59,233 nt of DNA from Clostridia bacterium (GTDB lineage Bacteria > Bacillota > Clostridia > TANB77 > CAG-508): contig JAAWDU010000016.1 in NCBI GenBank assembly GCA_022793905.1, forward strand, positions 1 to 59,233. The letters run 5' to 3'. Of this stretch, positions 9,817 through 23,128 are shown in pieces (position 1 is the stretch's first letter; each line of letters starts with the position of its first letter). The notes under the pieces are model-generated. The model searched no databases. It was not told the origin of the DNA and saw only the letters and a program-made list of their open reading frames with translations. A program made the position numbers and the translations under genes.

Positions 9817-12800
9817 TTATTCGCCCATTTTGTATTCTTCTATTTTGGCTCGTTTGCCATAATTTTTCTTTAAGATATTTCCATCCAAACTATCAACTAC
9901 TCCATCTTCGTTAAAATCTGATACTGAATTATCCCTTCCAAAGTTATTATTAGTACTTACCAAATCATCGATATTTATATATCCATTTTGGTTAGTATCT
10001 CCAGCAATTAACATGTATTCCCCAATATCACATATCTTCATACCTTCAATAATAATATTTGTAAATGTATAATCTAAATATCCAAGTTTAGTAACTACAA
10101 GTTCATACTTATAATTTAGTACTTCTTCTGAGTCTATTCCCTTTTCATACATTGTAATAGAAAAACTTCCATCTACCTCTGTCATAACTTCCTTATACTT
10201 AATTTTCTCTAAAACACTTTCCATTTCTCCTGCTTCATTTTCTATTTGCTTTTCATCTATTCTATATACTGTTACTTTCGAAACATATTCCCCATATATG
10301 TTTTCAGTGATAATTTTTCCTTGTATATAGGCATTTGGATCATTTGGACGTTTTACTTTAAGAGTATATTCAGCTATATTTCCATTTTCAGCAGTTACAA
10401 TCGCTTTCAGTTCTAATGTTTCACTACCTTTTAAACTAATTTTGCCTTCTAAAGTACCGAACGCAGTTATCTATAACTATATTTCCGTTCTAAATCTAGT
10501 ATTTTTACACTTGCATTTTCATCTTTTAGCTTAATCTTTAAATCATGTTCATCAGTTCTGCTAACTTCTGCATGATATTCAAGTCCATCTTCACTTTCAA
10601 TCATACCAAGTCCGTCTACTTTTGCATAACTTATTCCAGTTTCTGTTGATTTCTGCCTAATTTTCAAATCATAAGATTTACTTCCTACATCTTCTCCATT
10701 ATGCGAAATTACTTTTATAATGTAATTATCTTCAAGTTTATCTGTACTTAAAACAGCATTATATCTAAGTATACCAATTCCCTCTGCAATTTGATTTCCA
10801 GCTTCATCTAATAATCTTACAATTTGATTCTTATTTTCTGCTGTAATAACAATTTCTGGATTTGCACCATTTTGAACTAGTTTTTCAAATCTTGAAAGTT
10901 CTTCATTGTATAAAATTTCTTCACTATCTATAACCACACTTTCTATTTCCAAATTAGAAATTTTATTAATAGCAATTGTATAAACCTTTTTACTTCCATC
11001 CTCTGCCTTAATATCTAAATTTATACCAGCTTCTCCTGCATTAGTTATATCAGCCATATCTACATCAATTTTCATATTATTTAAAGTATATCCTTCATCA
11101 TCTGGCATGTTTTCATCTGATATTCTAAGATTTGCAAGTAAATGGTTTAATGTAATATCTAGCTCTAAAGAGCTTAAATCTTCATCAATATAAATATCTG
11201 CCTTATCAACTCCTATTTCACATCTAATAATTCCTTCTCCTAGTATAGATTTTACTGTTTTATCATCAGATTTTTTCTCTATAAATAGATTATATTCTTT
11301 TTGTGTTCCATCTTCTCCTGTAACAATAATTAAGACTTCTGTAATCTCTGTAAATAATCTTACTCTTACTTTATTACCTTTTTCTCCATTTATTGTAACC
11401 TCAGATTTATCACTTACAATTTCTACTTTTACATATGCATCATCTACTCTGCCTATTTTATAATAGTAGCTTCCGGTCTTCCCTTAATATAGCTGATTCA
11501 AAATTTTCCTCATCTTCACCGTACAAATATAGAACTTATATCATAATTTGCATCAAGTATTTTTACTTTAAGTATATATTCTTCTTCATTTCCGCTTTCT
11601 GCTATAACTTTAATTCTATACTCATATAAATCTTTTCCTTCTATTTTAGGTTCATTATATACTGCTATATAACTTGCATTTTCAGTATCATTTATCATAG
11701 TTATTGCATATTCATCCTCAGCTTTTGCCTCTACATTAATATTTTCAGTCTTATGAGCTACACCGATATAGTATTCACCATCTGCATTTTTGATAACTTT
11801 TTTACCATTTACGATTACAGTATCAAGGCTTGCATTTTTAGATTTCTCTATAATTGCAATCTCATACTCTTCTGTAACTAACTCACTTTGCGATGTCACC
11901 GAAACTTTAACAATTGTCTCTTCTCCTTTTTTAGAAATACTTATACTATCATATCCTATAGCCTTTTCATTTGTACCTAAAATCATAGAAGCTAAAATAT
12001 CTTCAAGCGTAATCTCTACATTAAATTCTGTTTCATTAGTTCTTATCTCATAACGCTCTTTTATTTCATTAAACACAGCCTCTTTTCCATTTACAGAAAC
12101 TGTTTTAATATTTACATTATCTGGTAGTCCTTGAATTAAAAGTAAATATTCCTTCAAAGTTCCATCTTGTGCTCTTACTTTAATCTTAACTTCTGTTTCC
12201 CTCTCACAGATTGTAATTTCATTCCTATTATGATGTAAGCTGTATGAATTATTTTGAATGCTTACAAAGGAAATTTCAGCCTCTGTCTCTGCATACACAT
12301 TTACACTTGTTTTTGCACTATCTAATGTATAGTAATATCTTCCATCTTCCTTAAGCTTTGCTTCTTTTCCATCAACCTCTACTTTAAGAAGATTTACATT
12401 ATCCCTATTTCTTACATAAGTATTTTCTATAATTAATGTATAATCAAACTCTTCTCCTGTAAATTCACCTTGATTATTTTGAACACCTACTTTAATTCTA
12501 ACAATATTTAAACTCTCGCCTATACTTATAGTATCATTCAAAATTCCATTATAGCTCCAGTCAGCTCCTGCAGAAATACTTATTCTGTCTGTTGTTTCTT
12601 TTGTTTTTACAAGTAAACTTCCTTCTGTATCTTTTGTATCTATTTTTACATGGTAAATCAAATTATCTTCTGTTGAATCTTTAGACAGTTCTGCATTTAT
12701 TCCATTTACTGCAATTTGCAAAATTCTATCTTTATCCCTTGGAATTACTACTCTAGTTAAATTAACTACATTTGCTGTTAATTTATCTTTTACATTTATA

Positions 12801-15800
12801 TGAGCTGTTCCTTCAGAAACTGCTGTTAATTCTGCATTTGCTATAGAAACAATATTTGTTCCTCCTTCTTCTGTTAATTCAAACTCATATTCATCTAAAG
12901 AAACTTCTTTTTCCTTAAATACATTAAATGGATTCCCTTTAATATCTAAAGTCTCTACATCTCCTACTTGCATTATTTTAGTTTCTGGCTCTATTTTTAT
13001 AGTTCTATCTCCAACTAAAGAATACTCACTAGAAGACTCTAGTACTCCATTTCCAAGACTTCCATTTATTCCTTCTCCATTTGCATAGATATCTCCTTCT
13101 TTATCTATTATATATGTATTTTTTGCTCCTGCTCCTATTCCAAAAGTATTTGTACCATTGCTACTTGCAGGAACCTCACCTGTTACATATGTTTTTTCTC
13201 CGAACAGTTTGATATAATGCATTTGTCATATTTCCAGATATATCAATTACTCTTTCTTTTAAAACTTTATTCTGTAACATTCCATTTACATATTCACAAA
13301 CAGTTCCATCTGATTTAAGAATTAATATTCTATCTTGCAAAACTTCTGCCTTAACAGCATCTTGCATTCCTTGCATTTCTCCATTTAATATATCACCTTC
13401 GCCTAGAATTGTTCCTCTTGATGTGATATATAGTCTTTGATTATTCTTTGCTGAAATATCTATTATTTTTGATGATTTTCTTTCTATTTCTTTTACAGCT
13501 AAAGTCTCACTATTCCATTCATATATAATTCCGAACTCATTCATTGCTAATCCAAATCCATTTCCACAAGCTATTTTTATTATTTTTGTTAAATCAGGTA
13601 TTTGTACTAATTTTCCATTTTTAGTTTGAATTATATATCCATCTTGTCTTAAACCTGCAATAAAATCTCCACCAGCAGATATACTTTTGAATACTTCATT
13701 TGTTTCTATTTTTGTCGGTATTATTTTTGTTTCATTATCTCCTGTTCCAAGAATACCCTCAGCATTATATCCAAATGCCCATAATTTTCCGGTCAGCCCT
13801 TAGCACTCCTGCAAATTCATCTCCACCTACTATCATAGGAGAAACTGTATGTTCATTTTCTATAACATTTACCAAAACACTATATGTTTTTCCAAGATTT
13901 TTTGAAACTGCATTTACTCTTGTCTTACCAAGAGCTATACCTTCTATTTTTCCTTCCTCGCTAACACTCGCAATATTTGTATTTAAACTTGTATATGTAA
14001 ACTCATCTTCTTCATTTGTTTCTAAATATATTAAGTTAAGTTCCTCTAAAGTATTAGCTATAATACTCTTGCTTTCTCCTACTTTTACAGTCACTTCATT
14101 TTTATCAAGACCTGCTTCGCTTACTCCGAACTTGAAGCCATATTCTACTCTTTGAGCTTGTTTGAATATCTATATCTCCATGAGATAAATCTCCTGTTCC
14201 CCATACTGTCCCATCTTCTTTTACCAAACTTGTATATGTATTTCCACTTGATATTTGTATAGCATTTGCAATATTCAAGCTTTGGAAATTATCTATGTTA
14301 CTATTATTTCCTAGTCCGAGTGCTCCATAATTATTATCCCCTGCGCCAAATACTTCTCCTGTTTTATTTATGCATACATTATTGCCATTTCCAGAAGAAA
14401 CATATCTGATATTGCTTAAACTCTCTACTTTTTTTGGACTTCCAACATATGTATCATTTATTCCAAATCCAAGTTCATGTTTTGTATTAGCTCCCCAGGC
14501 ATATACTTCTCCTGCCAAGTTTAACGACATATTCTGACCATTCCCAGCAGATATCATTACAATATTTTTTAAGTTTGGAACTTCCGTAAATTTCTTAACC
14601 TTTCCAAGTGAAGAATTATTTTGTCCGGAGTTCACCAAACATATTAGAGCCAGTAACTAAAACTTCTCCTGTACTTCTTAATATATTTGTGTGATTTTTA
14701 CCAGCAGATACATCAATTACATCAGTTATATTTTGTACTTTTGTAATCGTAGATTTCTGCTTATAATCTCCTCTTCCACATTCTCCATTTTCATTGAATC
14801 CGAAAACTATAAACCTCGCCATTTTCTCCTATTGCAAAAGACGTATAATCCCCACACTCAATCTTCTTAATTCCAGATAATCCATTTATCTTAAATGGAA
14901 CTAGGCTTTCTCTCATTGAAGTATTTCCGAGTACATAGTTTTCATTTGCTCCCCAAGCCCAAACTTCTCCATTTTCATCTAATGCAAGAGCATGTTTTTT
15001 ACCTAAACTAATCTCTTTTATAACTATTTCACTTGGAAAAACTACTTCACATGGCAAACTTTCTTCCACTGATTTTTTATTATTAATTCCAAGTTCACCA
15101 TTTATATTTAACCCATAACCCCAAACAGTTCCATCAACCTTTAACATTAAAGTATTATCTCCATTTGTTTTGACCATAGGCTCTATTTTACTGTTCTCTA
15201 ATATTCTTAGTGGTATTACACAAATATTATTTGGGTTTCCGAACCTCTCTTGCTACAACTGTTGTCCTTCCAGCTAATTTTGAAGTAAGATTGCCTGATA
15301 TAGTATCTAATTCTGCAAGTTCACTATCAACTATTTCAAATTCCACATTTGTATCTTTATCAAAATACAAATTGAAATAATTAGTCCATGCATCAATATC
15401 TACACTATCGCCTTTTTGTATTGTTATATGGCTTATATTACTTTGTACAATATTTTTTCCTACTAACTGTGGTTCATAATTATCGAAGTTCTTTCCATTT
15501 CCTAGGGCTCCATATTTTCCTTCTCCCCATGTATAACTGTTTCCATCTTCTTTATATGTGATAACATGTGTACTTCCACATGAAATATCATATACATCTG
15601 ATATATCACTTTTTAAAATCGCATAAATACTCTTTGTAATTCCGCCTTCCTCTAAATTATTATCTACGCCAAGCTCATATTTTTCATTTATGCCAAATGT
15701 ATATATATTTCCGTTATTATCAAGTAAGCATGAAAATTTATTTCCTGCACCTATTTTTGTAATTCCATCTACAACTTTTTCTTCTGTCTTTACTAAAAGA

Positions 15801-18800
15801 GCTTCTTTTCCTGCATCATTTCTGCCATTTCCAAGTTGTCCGCATATCATTTATACCATAGCTAAAAACCCTTCCGGTCTTCTGCAAGTAGTAAAACATG
15901 GTCTGCTCCTTCGCTTATTCCGAATTATCTTAGCATTTTCATAAACAGCTTCATTCGAAATATCATTTGGTGTAAGTGCAAGTTTAATTTCTTCACTACT
16001 TCCAAGTTTCTTTACAATTCCCTCATCTGTTAAATAATATGTTTTTTGTATATCTACAATCACATCATCATTTACAAATTCAATAGGAGATTTGCTTATT
16101 CCAGCCCCCCATATATATACTTTTCCAGATTGGCTAATTGCATAACTCATATTTTTATTTGCAATAACTTTTACAATACGTTCTTTTATAAGTGGTTTAA
16201 CCTCTTTACTCTCTGGAATTTCTATCTTTCCGTGGAACATCAGAATTTACAGTTGTTCCGCTTCCAAGTGCTCCATCTTTATTTAATCCCCAAGAATAAA
16301 TTTGTCCGCTCTTTACCTAAAGCAATTGTATGATTATCTCCGAACTGCAATTTCTTCTATCATTTCATCATTTTGCAACTCTACCTTATTTGGCACATTT
16401 CTCCTATCCTTATCTCCAAGACCTAATTCACCATTTATATTATTTCCAAAAGTCCAAACACTGCCTTCTGCTTTTAATGTAGCATTAAAATTATTTCCTC
16501 CTTTTACATCTGTTGAAACATCTGCACCTTCAAGAGTTACCATTATAGGAATATACAATTTTGTCTTATTTTCCAAAAATTTTATAACAAGTAATGTTCT
16601 TCCGAACATTTTTAGCATTTATGTTTCCATTTGTATATGTTGCAATATTATTATCAACTGTTGTTTGCCCATCTAATATTTCTGTTGTTTCAATATCTTC
16701 CTTATATACATTAAAGAAAATTTCTTCATATTTAAGGTCATCATGTGTTAATACTAGATTTTCTCCCTTAATCATATCAATTCTTTCTGGATAAGTTAAT
16801 AATCTATTTCTCATAACTGTAAAATAATTTGAGTCATCTTTTGTATCATTACCCATTTGTCCAAATTTATTTGAACCGGCTAAATATACTCTACCACTGC
16901 TCCTTATAACTGGAACTGTAGGAGATGTTTCAAAAGCCTTCCTTCCAATCATTATTGCATCTTCTAAGTTTTCATCTTTAAGCTTTGCTTTCACAAAAAC
17001 TGAAGATGAATTATTTGTTCCATTTCCAAGTTCTCCAAATTCATTATTCCCAGAAATATATACGCTTCCATTAGTTAACATAATACTTGAACCAGTAATT
17101 CCTGCTTTAATATATTTTATTTTGTTTGTTTCATTTACTTCTTCTATATCTTTTATCTTTGTTAATATATTAGTATTTGCTTCCGCTTCATTTCCAATCT
17201 GTCCATTTGAATTTAAACCAGCACCATAAACTATACTATCTACATCTTTTACAAAAGTATTAAATCCTGCAAGTGAAATTTCTGTTCCTTTTTCAAATGC
17301 TTTTCCTGCTGTTGCTGAGTTCTCTGTATTTGCTTTTGCAAGCTCTCCATATGTATTTCTTCCCCATGTATATACTTTTGAGCTCTGAAGAATACATCCG
17401 TAGATGCCCATTTCCTATACTTGCTGATATAGCTGTATTTATTGCAGACTTGCTTGGTATATATTTTGTTTTAAAAGTTCCATTTCCCATTTCTCCATAT
17501 GAGCCATTTCCCCATACGAACATCCATCCAAACTCATTTATAGCTGTACTTCCAAGATTCCCAGCAGAAATATCTACAATTCTAGCTAAGCTTCCTTCAC
17601 TTCCTTCGCTTGAAACTAAAATAGCATAATTTGAATTAGTTATATCACTTTTTCCAAGTTGACCTAAATTATTTTCTCCCCAAGCATATACTTTTCCTTC
17701 ACTTGTCAGAGCAAGCACATGATTTGCACCAACTGATATTTTTATTACATTTGTAAGGAAAGTATTTTCATCAATTCTTACTTGTACAGGTTCTAAGCTA
17801 TCATCATTTGTACCATTTCCAAGAGTTCCTTTTTTATTATTTCCGAACTCCGCCAAACTGTTCCATCAGCTTTTAAAGCAATTGTAAATCCTTCTCCTGT
17901 TTCAACTTGAGGAACAGCAAAATCACTTGCAACATTTACAATGCATTCTACATACATATTATTTTCTTTATGTTTTGCATATATAGTTGTGTATCCGTTC
18001 CTTTAAACCTGTAACCATACCATTTTCATCAACTGTAGCAATATCCTCATTTGTACTTGCCCAAGTAAAATCTGTTTCATCTATACTTACCTTTATAGTG
18101 TCTATAACCTTCTCATCTTGAACAATTGATAACTGCATTTTTTCATTTTCTTTTATATATGCCTGTTTCTTATTAAGTTCTATATTCGCACTTTCCCACC
18201 AAAGGATTGGGTATCCTGCATTTATGTTAAATTCATCATCTTCATATGATTTACCTAATGTTTCTGTATAACCTTTTAAAGCTTCTTTATTTACTCTATA
18301 TGCAGTGCTACGTTTACTTAAATTATTCTGATAATAATATGAATATGTATTTTCGGTTGTACAGTATGTGTTTATAATTGGAGATATTGGTGTTCCGAGC
18401 ACATGCATTTCTTCCTACTATTCCTGCCATAAATTTTTGATTACCATATGAAGTTGCAATTCCAGTCGTATATGAATTTTTTGTATAATAATTAGTTGTT
18501 CCATTTTCTCCGAACTAATCCTCCACACATTGCAACATATCCAGTTGCATATACATTTCCGTGTACTATAACAGTTAGTTATCTTTCCTCCGTTTCCAGA
18601 AATTCCTCCTGAATCTGATGAACTAAGCAGTGTATTTTGATTTGTTGCTGTAATTGTAGCTTTATTATAGCAATCTGAAATATATCCTGTTGTTGTTCCA
18701 GAAATTCCTCCACATCTAACTACCATCCAAGCACTACCGCTTGTTTTAGCATTTCTTACTGCTGTTATACTTCCACTTTTTATTCCGCAATTTAAGATAC

Positions 18801-21800
18801 TGCCCATACAAACTCCAGAAATTCCTCCGTGATGAACTATATGTTGTAGCATTTCCGTATGTATTATATATATATATATTATCTATTAATATATTCATTA
18901 TAACAGAATCCACACTATTACTTGCAAACAAACCTGCATATGCGTATGGTTTATCTATATATAAATTACTTATCTCATGATAATTTCCATCAAATGTTCC
19001 TGCAAATGCTGTTCCTCCATTACCTATTGGTATCCATGAATCTTTTTCTTTACCACATACTTCACTTAAATCCAAATCAACCATTAAATATACTGTTTTT
19101 CCTGCATAATTATCTCCTGCATTTACACTATCTCTAAATCTTATCATGTCATCTACACTATATATGTATGTTACCCCACTTGCATTTTCTAATTTGTTTA
19201 TAATAACACTTATATATGTTTCATATCCATTTGTTATATCTTTTATTTCTACTTTTGTCGCACCTGTCACTCCATCTTTTGCTGTTATATTTCCACTTTC
19301 ACTTACATTTCCAAGTCCTTGATTTTGAATTTTATATTTTATTTCTCCAAGTGTATAAATAATTTCCTTATCATATGCATTTACAGCGTATTGCACATAT
19401 CTAAGCTTATTTAAGTCTATTTGATAATTTTCATTTCCTGATATTTCTACTACCTTATCATCATATACAAGTTCTACTTTTCCCATCATCTGATAATATT
19501 TTGAACTAGTTGTTCCATGGTCTCCAAGTTGTCCATATTTATTATCTCCTGTTAAATAAATATCTCCATTTTCTGCTATAACTGCTGTATTTAATGTATA
19601 TCCGAATTGTTGTATTTCCAGCTGGATTTCCATTATTCTTTCCTATTGTTAAAATATTACCTAATGTGCCTTTTTTAGTTTGTCCTTGTACAAATACATT
19701 AGAGCTTGTTCCTTTTCCATCTCCGAAGCTCTCCACTTACTCCATAGCCTGTTTCCCAAACTGTTCCATCTGATAATAATATACTAGTATTAAGTATGCC
19801 TGCCTTTATATATTTTACTTTTGTCTCATTCTCTCCTACTTTTGGCAATTTTGCTTCTACATATATATCTGATAAAGTATTGGTTTCATTGCCTAAAGAA
19901 CCATGTTCATTATATCCAGTAGAATATATACTACCATCTAATTTCTTAACCACAGTGTGCCAAGCACCACATGAAACATCTGTAACGTCCTTTGCTGTTT
20001 TCATTGGGTATGATGTATTATATGTAGTTGTCCATGTTGTTTTTATTGTCTGAGTACAATTAATTCCATTTTGTCCATTTGTATTAAGCCCCCATGCTCT
20101 AACCGTCCCTTCTGTTGTAAGTACTGCTACTTGTCCTTGTCCCATGCTTATCTTTATTGCCTTTTTCACATTTGCTTTTGTAGGTAAATATTTTGTTTTT
20201 ACTTCTCCATTCCCTATTTCTCCATTTGTTCCATTTCCCCAAACATAAACTTCTCCATTTTTATCTACTGCTGAACTTCCAGTATTTCCTGCTGATATAT
20301 CTATTATATTGTTTAAATAGCCTGTTCCCTCTTCATTTAAAACTAATTTTGCATAATTTGAAAGCTTTGTATTATTTATACCAAGCTGTCCGCTTCCATT
20401 TTCTCCCCATGCATAGACAAGGCCAGTATTTGTTAATGCTAAAATATGATCTGTTCCGTACAGCTATTTTTATTATATTCTCTAAATCTGTGTCTTCATC
20501 TATTTTTACCTTAGTTAATTCATTACTTACTTCTTGCGTTCCATTTCCAAGTACTCCGTTTTTCATTATTTCCGAACTACCCAAACTGTACCATTTGATT
20601 TTAAAATAGCAGTAAATCCGGTTACCAGTTTCAATTTGTGGATTTGCCAATTCTTTAGAAACATTTATAATACACATAGCATACATAGCACTTTTTTCGT
20701 GATGTGCATATACAGTTGTATACCCATCTTTTAATCCTGTTACATTTCCATTTTCATCAACTATTGCAACATCTTCATTTGTACTTACCCACTTAAAGTC
20801 TTGTGCGCTATAATTTTCTCCAATTATCTCTGTTATTTCTGTTTTTTCTATTACATTTAGGTTTAAAGTTTCTCCGAACTTTTATATATGTGTGATTTTT
20901 ATTTAATTCCATTTCTCTTGTTTGGTTTTGCCAAGCAAGCACTGGCCATCCCGCATTTTTATTATATACATCATATGCAAAAGATGTACCTAGTTTTACT
21001 GTATACCTCTTTAGTTCATCTTTGTCTTTCACTCTTCCTGTATAACTATAATTTCCTAAATTATTTGCAGTATAATATGCAGCATTATTTGAAACTAGAC
21101 AATAGCAATTTGAAGGTGTTATTGTATTTCCTCTACCAATTACTCCTGCCATAAACATAGTATTTTTTGAACCAGGTGTTAAAGCACCTATATTATAACA
21201 ATTTACAGTTCCTCCGACCTGATGTTAGTCCCAATGAATCTCCTACAATACCTGATATTGCTAAAAAATATGCTTGAGCATAAACAGTTCCTGTATTATA
21301 GCAGTTATAGACTTTTCCAGGGCCACCACTATTGCAACCTACTATTCCTCCTATATAGACAGAATTATAGTTTTGAACTACATTTCTTCCTTCAACATAT
21401 GCCTTATTATAACAAGAGTTTATTTCTCCACCAATTAAATCCCCTGTTATTCCTCCTACTCTTTGGCATTTCCATGCTGTTCCACTGTTACCTATTGTTT
21501 TTATACAATATATACTTCCACTATCCACTCCGCAATTAATTATTTTTCCACCAGTAATTATTCCTGCAAAAGCACCAGCTGAACCAGGAATTGTCGCATT
21601 GTTAAACACATTTCTAACATAAACATTTGATAATATTGTATTTCTTATTATTCCACTTGCTCCAATTTTTGAAAATAATCCTTCATACTGATATGCACCA
21701 CTATTTATATATAAATTGCTAACAGTATAATAATTACCATCAAAAGTCCCTGAAAACTCAGTGGTATGACCTATTGGTGTCCATGTTCCAACAGTTTCTG

Positions 21801-22156
21801 AGCAAACTGATGTTAAATCTATGTTATCCATAAGATAGATTGTTTTTCCTGCATAATTATTTCCTGCATTTACATTATCTCTAAATTCTGCAAAATCTTG
21901 TGCATCATATATATATGTAATTGTGTCAGTATTTTGAAGACGTTTTTCTTCTGGTACATTCCTTGAAAGTGTAAAATTTGAAATATTTTTTAACTCTTCA
22001 TTTTGAGCAACTTCCTCTATTTTTAAGTTTTTTAATTTATTTTCATCCATGACTAATAACCTAGTTCCAAGAGTGCTAAGAGTCAAAACTCCAAGAGCTC
22101 CTACTAGTCCGTCTAATTGCTATTTTATTAAGTTTGCGTTTTAATTTACTAGTCAT
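9817..22156 (-). CDS. Giant (about 4,100 aa) surface protein: two GLUG-like GGISG regions, many RCC1 repeats, Big2/cadherin-like domains, C-terminal dockerin-like module; 34 C|GGN sites
   Basis: Start MTSKLKRKLNKIAIRGLVGALGVLTLSTLGTR. All ORF fragments from 22086 to 9817 join in order when each in-frame CGG is read as C+GGN; joins reconstitute RCC1 repeats (ADGKLWAFGYNAEGILGTGDNE; LAEDGRVFSYGINDMGQLGNGRNDAG; ADGTVWGVGNNKKGTLGNGTND). C-terminus AGDTNQNGYINIDDLVSTNNNFG..DFNEDGVVDSLDGNILKKNYGK. Confidence 0.85.
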
Positions 22157-22402
22157 GACTTCTCTCTTTCTTTTCTTTAGATTATATTAACATATATAAT
22201 ATAATAAACTTTTAAAAAAAACTCAAGATAGTCTAAAATTAGTATTTAATAATCACATTAATCCATGCTACGGAACTGCATTGTCATAGTTTAAAACTAT
22301 TTTTTGACATTTTTCTAACTTTTTTGTAACATTTTGTTAAAATAAACAAGATTTAGCTAGGGAAATCTTGTTTACACTCTTCTTATTATTCTGCAAAAAA
22401 GA

Positions 22403-22432
22403 AAAAAGGTACAAACACTTTTGCACCTTTTT
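22403..22432 (-). terminator. Rho-independent terminator
   Basis: aaaaaggt..caaacacttttg..acctttttct inverted repeat downstream of the 22450-23052 gene. Confidence 0.6.
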
Positions 22433-22449
22433 CTCTTTTATGAATATAT

Positions 22450-23052
22450 TTATTCTACTATTTCACTGTTTAGTCTTACTATTACTCCATCTTCAATTCT
22501 AACTTCAAGTGTATTTTGTTTTGAAGCAACATAATAATACAAAACTTCCTTACGTTTTATTTTGATTATATCAAGTTCGTCTGTTGAAATATTAGTTTCT
22601 CCCATGCTTTCAAACTTATCTTTAGCAATTATTTTTGCTTCTCCTTCAGTGATTTCTTTTCCATTTGAACTAGAACCATTACTCGAGTTTGGTTTAGTTG
22701 TAGGATCCGGAGTATTTTCTGGCTTATCTGTCTGTACATTCTCATCTGGGGTTTTGAGAACATCTTCTTTATTGGCCATATTTGCTCCTGTAGTCTCTTT
22801 TTTTGTCACAGTAGTATTATTATCCTTTTCATTCTTTTTTTCCTCTTTATCGTCATCCTCACTTCCAAGGTTTGCAAAAAATTCTTTTACTTCATCTATT
22901 GGGAGGTATTCAGCTATGTCTATTCCTTGTTTATCAAGCAAGACATAAGCTGAACCCAATATTATTGCTATACATATCAATACTAGCAAAGTATATATAC
23001 TAAAACCGCGTTTTTTCTTTTTCTTAACTTCTTTTTCTCTTCTCGCACTCAT
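22450..23052 (-). CDS. Single-pass membrane protein with low-complexity linker, unknown function
   Basis: Intact ORF; basic N-terminus, TM YTLLVLICIAIILGSAYVLL, D/E/K/N/P-rich linker. Confidence 0.7.
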   Translation of the reverse strand: MSARREKEVKKKKKRGFSIYTLLVLICIAIILGSAYVLLDKQGIDIAEYLPIDEVKEFFANLGSEDDDKEEKKNEKDNNTTVTKKETTGANMANKEDVLKTPDENVQTDKPENTPDPTTKPNSSNGSSSNGKEITEGEAKIIAKDKFESMGETNISTDELDIIKIKRKEVLYYYVASKQNTLEVRIEDGVIVRLNSEIVE

Positions 23053-23128
23053 ATTTCATTTCCTTTTCTTTTGCTTTTTAGTATATTTTATCATTAAGTT
23101 TTTGTATTGTAAATACATTTTTCTAAAA

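Noticed and set aside
9817-22156. Cluster of decayed RCC1 pseudogenes
   Set aside because: Apart from the C|GGN positions the frame is intact over about 12 kb with conserved repeats; decay would leave stops and mixed indels.
22262-22350. Possible CRISPR or phage elements in intergenic regions
   Set aside because: No regularly spaced repeats, cas genes, integrases or phage structural genes seen in the window.
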